DNA from: Flavobacteriaceae bacterium CRH
GTDB lineage: Bacteria > Bacteroidota > Bacteroidia > Flavobacteriales > Flavobacteriaceae
Length of the DNA: 64,000 nucleotides
Direction of reading: 5' to 3'
Assembly: GCA_001507425.1 (NCBI GenBank)
Contig: LMAJ01000026.1
Span: 1-64,000, forward strand
The notes under the pieces were generated by a model. The model was given only the letters and a program-made list of their open reading frames with translations, searched no databases and was not told the origin of the DNA. This document shows, piece by piece, positions 37,098 through 44,717 of this stretch. The translations under genes were made by a program, and so were the position numbers. Position 1 is the first letter of the stretch; each line of letters begins with the position of its first letter.

Positions 37098-37312
37098 AAT
37101 TTTTATTTTTAATTAATAATTTGATTATCAATGAAATACACGATTCCACTTCTGCAAATCTGGTGAAGAAAATGAATCTTATTTTATATCAATTGTAATG
37201 ATCCTTTACATGATTTCCATATAGTAACTTTAAAAGAATTCAAGTTAAAATACATAATAAATATACCGGAGATATACCTACTTAATTTATTCGAAATTTG
37301 ACATAAAAAAAT

Positions 37313-37342
37313 AAACCTGTAGCCAGCAACTGCTACAGGTTT
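37313..37342 (-). terminator. Terminator after the 37372 lipoprotein gene
   Basis: 11-bp stem AAACCTGTAGC / GCTACAGGTTT with an 8-base loop, followed on the minus strand by TATTTTTTTA. Confidence 0.8.
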
Positions 37343-37371
37343 ACAACATTAAATAATCAAGCAGGGCGGTG

Positions 37372-37653
37372 TTATTTTCCGCCTTTATTGTTAGCAGTAG
37401 AATCTGTTCTAACAGAGGTATTTCCTTTTTGTACTGTTCCCGCAGAACCTGAGCCAGTAGAACCGTCTCCTGTTGCGCCTGTTGTTCCTGCACCACTTAC
37501 ATTTGTAGAATCAGAATAAGGACCAACACTATCAACCGTAGTTTCTGTAGAATCTGCAGATGAACTTTTATTATCTGCATTTTCATTTTTTTTACATGAA
37601 AAAACGGTCGTAATTAAAAGTATGAGCATTGTAGTTTTAAATAGCTTTTTCAT
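37372..37653 (-). CDS. Small lipoprotein with Ser/Thr/Gly-rich tail
   Basis: 93 residues from ATG 37653 (10 more from an ATG at 37683, which would bury the signal peptide). Lipobox Cys20 (ITTVFSC). The mature part is Ser/Thr/Gly/Asp-rich (SADSTETTVDSVGPYSDSTN, then GTTGATGDGSTGSGSAGT). No family recognised; probably an anchored, unstructured surface or periplasmic peptide. Confidence 0.6.
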   Translation of the reverse strand: MKKLFKTTMLILLITTVFSCKKNENADNKSSSADSTETTVDSVGPYSDSTNVSGAGTTGATGDGSTGSGSAGTVQKGNTSVRTDSTANNKGGK

Positions 37654-37937
37654 AATATCATCATTTATGTTTATTTGAGCCAAGATAACTTCATTACAAA
37701 CATTGATTTTATATAATTAATCGAAATAGTTACAGATTTAATTTCTATAACTTATTAAAAATGAATATATTGATTACAATTTTATCTTCTATTTTAAATT
37801 TAAATACAATATTTATTTTCATGATAAAATGGATTAAAAAAGCTTAAAATAATTTCATTTTTTTTTAATCATAATCTTTACCCAAAAATTACCATAATGA
37901 TTTTCAGAAGGTTATCTTTAATAAAATATAAAAAATT

Positions 37938-38315
37938 ATGTCAGATATAAACAAAAAGTCGTTTGGAGTTTGGATCGATACTCACAACGCTACAATCGTT
38001 GGAAAGGAAAATGTTGATAGTGGGGAATTTGTTGTACTGGGACATGTTAAGAATGCTGGGCCTGATAATAACTCCAATGAAAAAAATGCTAATAATCAAG
38101 AAATTAGTTTAACGCATAAATTTTTCAAGGAAATTGCCGGCAATATGCCTAACATTGATCATATCCATATTACCGGAACCGGACAAAGTCAGGAACAATT
38201 CATAAAATTCCTGGCTGAAACTCCACAGTATAAAAATGCCATAGCAACCGAAAGCACTTCTAATAAAATGAGTGACGAAAATTTAATAACATATATTTCG
38301 GAATATTTTAATTAG
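37938..38315 (+). CDS. Conserved small protein of unknown function (N-terminus eRF1/BaeRF-like)
   Basis: 125 residues, no signal peptide. The N-terminus SFGVWIDTHNATIVGKENVDSGEFVVLGHV and the later IDHIHITGTGQSQEQFIKFLAE block, with a strand-helix pattern, resemble small proteins related to the eRF1-like BaeRF family, but I am not sure. It stands alone with its own terminator. Its context, among stress-type small genes, is the only functional hint. Confidence 0.55.
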   Translation: MSDINKKSFGVWIDTHNATIVGKENVDSGEFVVLGHVKNAGPDNNSNEKNANNQEISLTHKFFKEIAGNMPNIDHIHITGTGQSQEQFIKFLAETPQYKNAIATESTSNKMSDENLITYISEYFN

Positions 38316-38337
38316 CTATTTAAAATGTAAAATTATT

Positions 38338-38372
38338 AAGGCCTTAAATAGAATTATTTAAGGCCTTTTTTG
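38338..38372 (+). terminator. Terminator after the 37938 gene
   Basis: 13-bp stem AAGGCCTTAAATA / TATTTAAGGCCTT with a GAAT loop and a T-run. Confidence 0.85.
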
Positions 38373-38620
38373 TTGTTATTACATGGTTTATTTTATAATA
38401 AAACGTGCAATTTTTTTCGTTACAGTTAGGTTTAAATGAAAATAAAATAACATCTGCACTATTTCTAATCTAGCACCTTTAAATTTATTTATATTATTTA
38501 ATGCCAGGGATTAAATATCGCTGACAAAACCTACCTTATATTTTCATAAAACAAACGTAGATTTCATTAATCCTGCTTCTTATATGTTGCACAACTTTGC
38601 AATAATAAAAAACAGAAAAT
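38373..38620. other. Intergenic region before the NmrA-like gene
   Basis: AT-rich, about 250 bases, part of a 305-base gene-free stretch. No repeat or clear promoter pair was found; a TTGCACAAC...TTTGCAA motif at 38587-38601 is close to the start codon and may include a promoter. Confidence 0.35.
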
Positions 38621-39598
38621 ATGAAAATCGTTATAACAGGTTCACTCGGCCACATCAGCAAGCCTCTTGCTATTGAGTTAGTTCAAAAAAGGCATTCGGT
38701 TACAGTTATCAGCAGTAATCCTGAAAAAGAAAAAGATATTGAAAATTTAGGAGCAATTGCCGCTATTGGCTCTATTGAAGATATCGATTTTTTGACCAAT
38801 ACCTTTCAGGGTGCTGATTTGGTTTATTGTATGTTACCACCCTTCAAATTCAGAGAAAACCCTAATCTTGATGCAAGAGCAGAAGCGTTCAGGCTTGCCA
38901 AAAATTACACTAAAGCTATTGAACGAACAGACATAAAACGTGTAATTCATCTAAGCAGTATTGGTGCCCATTTAGAATTTGGCAATGGGCTTCTGGCGTT
39001 TCATTTTATAGCAGAAAAAGTTTTTAAGGAACTACCCTCTGATGTGGCTGTGACCACTATGCGTCCTGTAGGTTTCTATTATAATGTATACGAATTTTTA
39101 GAATCTATACAAGGTAAAGGCTTTTTGGATAGTTTTATCGGAAAGATACTAACGATTAAATATTACGGTTTAAAAGGTTTTTTTCAAGGAAAAAAGGGAC
39201 TTATTATGTCTAATTATGGTGCTGCAGATAAGATGCCCTGGGATTCTCCACTTGATATTGCTTCAGCCATTGCAGAAGAAATAACGGATTCAAGTGCCGG
39301 TAGAAAAATACGTTATGTTGCAAGTGAAGATTTAACGTGTCAGGAAATTGCAACTATTTTGGGAAATGCGATTGGAAAACCTTATCTAAAATGGGAAACG
39401 ATTAGCGACAAACAAATGCTGAATGCTTTAAAACAGTTTGGAATACCTACAACCTTAGCTCAGGATATTACTGAAATGAATGCAAGTATGCACAGCGGAT
39501 TACTATTTGAAGATTATTACCAAAACATCCCAAATTTGGGAAAAGTAAAATTGAAGGAATTTGCAAAAGAATTTGCAATAAAATACAATCAGCAATAA
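38621..39598 (+). CDS. NmrA-like NAD(P)-binding SDR-family protein
   Basis: 325 residues. N-terminal Rossmann signature IVITGSLGHISKPLAIEL (positions 3-20, with G-x-x-G-x-x-x), then GADLVYCMLPPF and VIHLSSIGAHLE. The catalytic YxxxK tyrosine of classical SDRs is not evident, which fits the atypical NmrA/extended group. It may act as a redox sensor or NAD(P)-dependent enzyme. First gene of a probable operon with the membrane protein (2-base gap) and AraC regulator. Confidence 0.7.
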   Translation: MKIVITGSLGHISKPLAIELVQKRHSVTVISSNPEKEKDIENLGAIAAIGSIEDIDFLTNTFQGADLVYCMLPPFKFRENPNLDARAEAFRLAKNYTKAIERTDIKRVIHLSSIGAHLEFGNGLLAFHFIAEKVFKELPSDVAVTTMRPVGFYYNVYEFLESIQGKGFLDSFIGKILTIKYYGLKGFFQGKKGLIMSNYGAADKMPWDSPLDIASAIAEEITDSSAGRKIRYVASEDLTCQEIATILGNAIGKPYLKWETISDKQMLNALKQFGIPTTLAQDITEMNASMHSGLLFEDYYQNIPNLGKVKLKEFAKEFAIKYNQQ

Positions 39599-39599
39599 A

Positions 39600-40367
39600 A
39601 TGCAGAATAACTTTATTGAATATCTTAAAGATAAAAATGTGCTATTATTGAGTTATGCCACATTTTGCTTTGTTACAGGATTTATTTGTTTAATTTTAAG
39701 TAAATACAGCAGCCTTCAAATTTCAGGAATTAGTGCATGGATTAAGCCTTTTAAATTTTTTATTTCCATAGGTGTTTTTGCATTTACAATGGCTTTGTAT
39801 CTGGTTTACTTAGAGAATCAAAGAGATGTAACTAGTTATTGTTGGAGTTTTATTGTCTGTTTTTCTATGGAATTGCTGCTCATTACTCTGCAGGCATCTC
39901 GTGGCAGAAAATCGCATTATAATATTGATACACCATTAGATAGAATTATTTTTGCATTAATGGGTTTATCTCTTATTATCATATTAATTCATACTATTTT
40001 TATGATCACGTTATTTTTTACTCAAAAACAGTTTGCCGTAAGTAACGAAATGATTCTGGCTATAAAATTAAGTTTAATAATGATGATTCTATTTATGCTG
40101 GAAGGTTTCGTAATGATACATCTTTTTAAACATACCGTAGGTGCCAACGATGGTTCAAAAGGAATACCAGTTTTAAATTGGAGTAAGAATTATGGTGATT
40201 TGAGAGTGGCTCATTTTTTTGGAATGCATGCCTTACAGATTATTCCATTGCTTACATTTGTTTTGGCAAATACTAAAAGAGATGTTTATTTAATAAGTGC
40301 ACTGTATTTTGTTTTTGTTACCGTTACTTTGGTTCAGGCCTGGCAGGGAAAACCATTTATTAAATAA
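39600..40367 (+). CDS. Seven-pass membrane protein of unknown function
   Basis: 255 residues with about seven hydrophobic helices (e.g. FVTGFICLILSKY, FKFFISIGVFAFTMALYLVYL, IIFALMGLSLIIILIHTIF). Conserved-looking polar motifs are QASRGRKSHYN between TM3 and TM4 and HFFGMHALQ in TM6. No family name recognised. The ATG begins one base after the stop of the NmrA-like gene, and the AraC gene follows five bases later, so the three are probably co-transcribed. Confidence 0.6.
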   Translation: MQNNFIEYLKDKNVLLLSYATFCFVTGFICLILSKYSSLQISGISAWIKPFKFFISIGVFAFTMALYLVYLENQRDVTSYCWSFIVCFSMELLLITLQASRGRKSHYNIDTPLDRIIFALMGLSLIIILIHTIFMITLFFTQKQFAVSNEMILAIKLSLIMMILFMLEGFVMIHLFKHTVGANDGSKGIPVLNWSKNYGDLRVAHFFGMHALQIIPLLTFVLANTKRDVYLISALYFVFVTVTLVQAWQGKPFIK

Positions 40368-40372
40368 ATAGT

Positions 40373-41293
40373 ATGGAAAAAATTACACCTTATAGAATTA
40401 AAACTATCATAGAATATCACACTATTTTAGGTATATCCAAACCACAACACCCTTTAATAAGCCTAATAAGTCTGGATAATTTTAAGCCTGTAGCTAGTAA
40501 TACAAAAATTAGTGTTGTATTTGATTTTTATATGATTTCCTTAAAACGAAATTCTACTGGCAAAATCAATTATTTATATGGGCAGGAACCGTATGATTTT
40601 GATGAAGGTGTTTTATTTTTTATTGCTCCAAATCAAGTTTTTTCGTTTGATGCCGATGATGATTTTACCAGTACCGGCTGGATGCTGCTTATACACCCGG
40701 ACTTTTTGTGGAATACTGCCTTAGCTAAAAATATTGTAAAATACGAGTATTTCCGCTATTCTGTAAAAGAAGCGCTGCATCTTTCCCAAAAAGAAGAAAC
40801 TATTGTCGAAAACCTGATTCAGAATATTGAGCAGGAGTATCATACTAGCCTTGATAAATTCAGCGAAACAATAATAATTACACAAATCGAAACGCTCTTA
40901 ACGTATGCCGACCGTTTTTACAATCGCCAGTTCCTTACACGAAAAAAAATTAATCATCAAATTTTAAATCGTTTGGAAGATATTCTTATTGAATATTTCA
41001 ACAGCGAAGATTTGCTGACAAAAGGAATACCGACTGTTCAATTTATTGCAGAAAAGCTGGCAGTATCGCCCAATTATTTAAGTGGGCTACTCAAAGTTTT
41101 GACTGGTAAAAGTACACAAGAACATATTCAGGACAAATTAATTGATAAGGCAAAAGAAAAATTATCAACTACCAGCTTGTCAATGAGTGAAATTGCCTAT
41201 CAATTAGGCTTTGAATATCCGCAGACATTTGGCAATTTATTCAAGAAAAAAACGAATCTTTCGCCATTGGAGTTCAGACAATCTTTTAATTAA
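40373..41293 (+). CDS. AraC-family regulator (paralogue 1)
   Basis: 306 residues. N-terminal cupin-like sensor (YDFDEGVLFFIAPNQVFSFD), a helical linker (YADRFYNRQFLTRKKINHQIL) and a C-terminal two-part helix-turn-helix (VQFIAEKLAVSPNYLSGLL and SEIAYQLGFEYPQTFGNLFKKKTNLSPLEFRQ). It belongs to the same type as the regulators at 42256 and 52233. Adjacent genes encode an NmrA-like protein, a membrane protein and an SDR, its likely targets. Confidence 0.85.
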   Translation: MEKITPYRIKTIIEYHTILGISKPQHPLISLISLDNFKPVASNTKISVVFDFYMISLKRNSTGKINYLYGQEPYDFDEGVLFFIAPNQVFSFDADDDFTSTGWMLLIHPDFLWNTALAKNIVKYEYFRYSVKEALHLSQKEETIVENLIQNIEQEYHTSLDKFSETIIITQIETLLTYADRFYNRQFLTRKKINHQILNRLEDILIEYFNSEDLLTKGIPTVQFIAEKLAVSPNYLSGLLKVLTGKSTQEHIQDKLIDKAKEKLSTTSLSMSEIAYQLGFEYPQTFGNLFKKKTNLSPLEFRQSFN

Positions 41294-41410
41294 TTCTATT
41301 ATTCTTTTACCATAAATAGGCTTTATTTGGTTATAAATGTCCTTGGTTTGGTTACACCGGCAGATTAGCAAATGCTGACTTTTGTTCTATTAATTTATAT
41401 AATTATTTTT

Positions 41411-42181
41411 ATGAAACGTACTACTAAATCATCATCAATTACCCAGCCTGTTGCATTAGTAACTGGCGCTAATAAAGGACTTGGACAACAAATCGCTAAA
41501 GAACTTGTCAGCCACGGTTACTTGGTTCTTTTGGGATCAAGGAATTTCGATAATGGAAAAAAAGCTGCCGAAGAAATTGGAGAAGGTGCATACCCTATTC
41601 AATTGGATGTAACTGAAGCTCAAAGTATCAATGCAGCAGCCGAGCGCATCACTAACGAATTTGGTCGATTGGACCTGCTGGTTAATAATGCTGCAATAGG
41701 ACAGTCAGGCCGCTATTCTACAGTACCGGAAATTCTGGAAGCGAGTAAAGCAAGCGTAGCATCTTTAGAAGAAATACGGATTCTTTTTGAAACTAATGTT
41801 CTTGGCGTACTTGCAGTTACACAAGCTATGCTACCACTTATTCGACTTTCTACATCCGGTAGAATTTTAAACATTTCAAGTGCAGCAGGATCATTAACTT
41901 TAAACTCAGATCCTAACTTCCCTTACCGCCCTTATTTTGGTGCAACTTACCCAGCTACAAAAACGGCTCTAAATGCCATAACATTGGCATTAGCGATCGA
42001 ACTCGAAGATACTGGAATTAAGGTTCGTGCAGCAAGTCCGGGTTTTACTGCAACAGCGATCAACAACTTTCAGGGAACTGACACGGTTGAAGTTGGTGCA
42101 AAAGCACTTGTTTTGGCAGCACTTGATATAGAAAGTCCTACAGGTAGTTTTACTGGTCCTGACGGTCCGCTGCCTTGGTAA
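41411..42181 (+). CDS. Short-chain dehydrogenase/reductase
   Basis: 256 residues from ATG 41411; an earlier ATG at 41372 adds 13 hydrophobic residues and is less likely. Classical SDR: TGANKGLGQQ (cofactor site), NNAAIG, catalytic ISSAAG and YPATKTAL. Substrate unknown. It lies between the AraC genes at 40373 and 42256 on the same strand, so either may control it. Confidence 0.85.
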   Translation: MKRTTKSSSITQPVALVTGANKGLGQQIAKELVSHGYLVLLGSRNFDNGKKAAEEIGEGAYPIQLDVTEAQSINAAAERITNEFGRLDLLVNNAAIGQSGRYSTVPEILEASKASVASLEEIRILFETNVLGVLAVTQAMLPLIRLSTSGRILNISSAAGSLTLNSDPNFPYRPYFGATYPATKTALNAITLALAIELEDTGIKVRAASPGFTATAINNFQGTDTVEVGAKALVLAALDIESPTGSFTGPDGPLPW

Positions 42182-42255
42182 TCAATAAATAATTCTAATT
42201 TTATTTATAACCGATGGCAACAAAAGTCATTGGTTATATTTATTATCTTTAACAA

Positions 42256-43167
42256 ATGAAGAACGAAACGCCAATGATCGTTAAACTGGAATCCGTTACG
42301 GATATACATCGTATTGCAGGTCTTTCAGGTCCTCTTCATCCGATGATTACTCTTATAGATGCCATAGAATTGCTGGACATGTGCAGGGCTCCGGTAAATT
42401 ATGTATTAAGTTTCTATAAGATTACTTTAGTCACTAAGATGGATGGAAAATTTCGTTACGGCCAGGGCCATTATGATTTTGACGATGGGAGTTTGGTATT
42501 TGCAGCTCCTAATCAGATTGTGGGTAAAATCGAAGCTCCTGCAAATAGTGAAGGTGTTTCAATATTCATTCATCCTGATTTCCTACTGGGTTATCCACTG
42601 GCCGGAAAAATCAAACAATTTGGTTTCTTTTCGTACGCTGCCAATGAAGCACTGCACTTGTCAGAACAGGAAAGAGCAACGATGGAGTCTATATTTAGTA
42701 TTATCCGTGAAGAGCTCAATAGCCGGATCGACGATTTTAGCCGTGAGGTAATTATCGCGCAGCTGGAATTGCTATTGAGTTATGCCAAACGATTTTACAA
42801 ACGTCAGTTTCTGACACGACAGGTAATTAACAATGATCTTCTTCAGCAATTTGAAGAACTTTTAAATCAATATTTTGAAGAAAAAGCAGTCAATAGCGGT
42901 ATGCCGACCGTTCAGTATATGGCAGAAACATTACATTATACTCCTAACTATTTAAGTGATATGCTGCGTTCTCTAACGGGTTTGAATGCTCAACAGCATA
43001 TTCATCAAAAACTGATCGAAAAATCAAAAGACTTACTTTCGACAACTAGCCTAACTATCAACGAAGTTGCCTATCAGTTAGGTTTTGATTATCCGCAGTC
43101 TTTCAGCAGACTCTTTAAATTGAAAACGAAAATGTCTCCTGCACAATTCAGATCAACATTCAGCTAA
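42256..43167 (+). CDS. AraC-family regulator (paralogue 2)
   Basis: 303 residues with the same plan as its neighbour at 40373: cupin-like YDFDDGSLVFAAPNQIVGKI, linker YAKRFYKRQFLTRQVINNDLL, and helix-turn-helix VAYQLGFDYPQSFSRLFKLKTKMSPAQF. It follows the SDR gene by 75 bases. Confidence 0.85.
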   Translation: MKNETPMIVKLESVTDIHRIAGLSGPLHPMITLIDAIELLDMCRAPVNYVLSFYKITLVTKMDGKFRYGQGHYDFDDGSLVFAAPNQIVGKIEAPANSEGVSIFIHPDFLLGYPLAGKIKQFGFFSYAANEALHLSEQERATMESIFSIIREELNSRIDDFSREVIIAQLELLLSYAKRFYKRQFLTRQVINNDLLQQFEELLNQYFEEKAVNSGMPTVQYMAETLHYTPNYLSDMLRSLTGLNAQQHIHQKLIEKSKDLLSTTSLTINEVAYQLGFDYPQSFSRLFKLKTKMSPAQFRSTFS

Positions 43168-43253
43168 CTGCATAAACCGATTTTATTTACCTATTTGCGA
43201 ATTTTAGAATTGACCGCCAAGAAGCGATTTAGTGCGGTGTATCCAATAAAAAC

Positions 43254-43290
43254 AGAGGCTGCTTCATAAATAATTTATGAAGCAGCCTCT
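43254..43290. terminator. Bidirectional terminator between AraC and the protease
   Basis: 17-bp perfect stem AGAGGCTGCTTCATAAA / TTTATGAAGCAGCCTCT, three-base loop. T-rich on both exits. Confidence 0.8.
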
Positions 43291-43322
43291 TATATTTTGT
43301 AAAGAGAACTCTAATTCAACTA

Positions 43323-44153
43323 TTAATATAAATAATTCAGAGCTGTAACATCATTAGTATTGAAAGCTCCGGTTTCACTTGAGCTGAAACATGCTCTCAT
43401 ATAAGAAGTTGAATCATATCCTGAAGGTGTTCCCGGGATTAGAATTGCTCCAACGCCAGCTGTTCCTTCGTTTGAATTTTGTCCACAACTTTGACGGCTA
43501 AACCAGTCAGTATGACGTAAACCAATACAGTGACCTATTTCGTGTGCTGCTACGTGTGCATTTACACCTGTTGAATAAGTATCTAATCCAGAGTACAATG
43601 TAACTGAATTATAAGGTGCCCCTCCTGAAGGGAAACCTGCTACTCCACCGGCAGATCCGGTTTGTCTTCTTACAACAATATTTGCACCAGAAGTACTTGA
43701 ACTAAAGGTTAATGTAAAGGTAATAGACAATCCTAAATTATTGTATCTATTTATTGCCGCTTGCAATCCTGCACGCATATTCGTAGTTAGAGCTGTAGTA
43801 CCTGTTCCAGATAATCCAACAACTCTAATAGTTCTTGGAGCAGATACTAAATTAGTAGTGCGGTATTGTTCTGTAGTAATACCTCCGTGAAGATCCATTT
43901 TGTTTAATTGATCTTGTGTAATAATAATATCTCCTTCTATCAAGAATGCATCTTCAGTGATACCTTCTAAATTAGTGTTCTTAATCACTTGAACATCTGT
44001 GGTGTTTAATGATAATGAACTTAATTTATTTAACACTTCTGGTGTTACTTTAAGAGACTCTTGATTTGATTGAGTTGCCTCATCTTCTTTGTTACAAGAA
44101 AAAAGCGTTAGCGCTATAAAAGATAAGGCTAAAATTGATTTAATTTTTTTCAT
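43323..44153 (-). CDS. HEIGH-type zinc metalloprotease lipoprotein (peptidase M57-like)
   Basis: 276 residues from ATG 44153; an upstream ATG at 44228 would put the signal peptide inside. Lipobox Cys20 (ALTLFSC). The zinc site HEIGHCIGLRH lies at residues 204-214, which fits the metzincin HExxHxxGxxH, with the dual-action HEIGH family as the closest match I know. It is probably lipid-anchored at the outer membrane or surface. The N-terminal part (about 30-110) looks like a propeptide. Confidence 0.8.
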   Translation of the reverse strand: MKKIKSILALSFIALTLFSCNKEDEATQSNQESLKVTPEVLNKLSSLSLNTTDVQVIKNTNLEGITEDAFLIEGDIIITQDQLNKMDLHGGITTEQYRTTNLVSAPRTIRVVGLSGTGTTALTTNMRAGLQAAINRYNNLGLSITFTLTFSSSTSGANIVVRRQTGSAGGVAGFPSGGAPYNSVTLYSGLDTYSTGVNAHVAAHEIGHCIGLRHTDWFSRQSCGQNSNEGTAGVGAILIPGTPSGYDSTSYMRACFSSSETGAFNTNDVTALNYLY

Positions 44154-44660
44154 AATAGGTTTGTTTGGGTTTGTTAAATAATGTTGATAAAAGGGGTCTT
44201 TACAAAATATTGTAATATTTGTTATCAAATTTATGTAAATTTTAATCTTAAAATACTTATAAAATATTAATTTAACAAATTTAACATTTTTTGTTAAATT
44301 ATTTTATATTGATTTTTAATAATAATTATCTGATTATTACTGCAAGCCCAGTAAAATCAATAATCTAATACAAATCAAGCTGTTAGACGTAATAATTCTA
44401 TTTCGCTATTTTATTTTTTTAGGATGTATTAAAAAATGATTTTACAACTTATCTAACATTTAAATACAAAAGAGGATTACAAAGGAGAATATTACTCCTA
44501 CAGATTTGAACTAATTGAATGAAATAAAAAATCATAAAATTTTTACAAATAATTCAATAACTTTGATTTGTCCAGAACTGATAAATATTTAAAATAGAAA
44601 TCATTAAGTACAAATTTAAACTTGGTTTTATCTTAATTAAGAACTGATAAAAAGCTGTAA
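44154..44660. other. AT-rich intergenic region before the subtilase gene
   Basis: About 500 bases with no supported gene. TTATGTAA occurs once at 44231-44238. The subtilase promoter is at the right end. Confidence 0.4.
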
Positions 44661-44668
44661 TAGTCATT

Positions 44669-44699
44669 TTTGAACCATTGATCAGACTGTTTATAATTG
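44669..44699 (+). promoter_or_regulatory. Bacteroidota-type promoter of the subtilase gene
   Basis: TTTG (44669-44672) and TATAATTG (44692-44699, one mismatch from TAnnTTTG) are separated by exactly 19 bases. The start codon follows 18 bases after the -7 box. Confidence 0.55.
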
Positions 44700-44717
44700 C
44701 CCTAACACCTACAGTAA

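Noticed and set aside
44231..44238. TTATGTAA box as a regulator of the metalloprotease gene
   Set aside because: Single copy with no exact TAnnTTTG partner at 21 or 42 bp; expected by chance in this composition.
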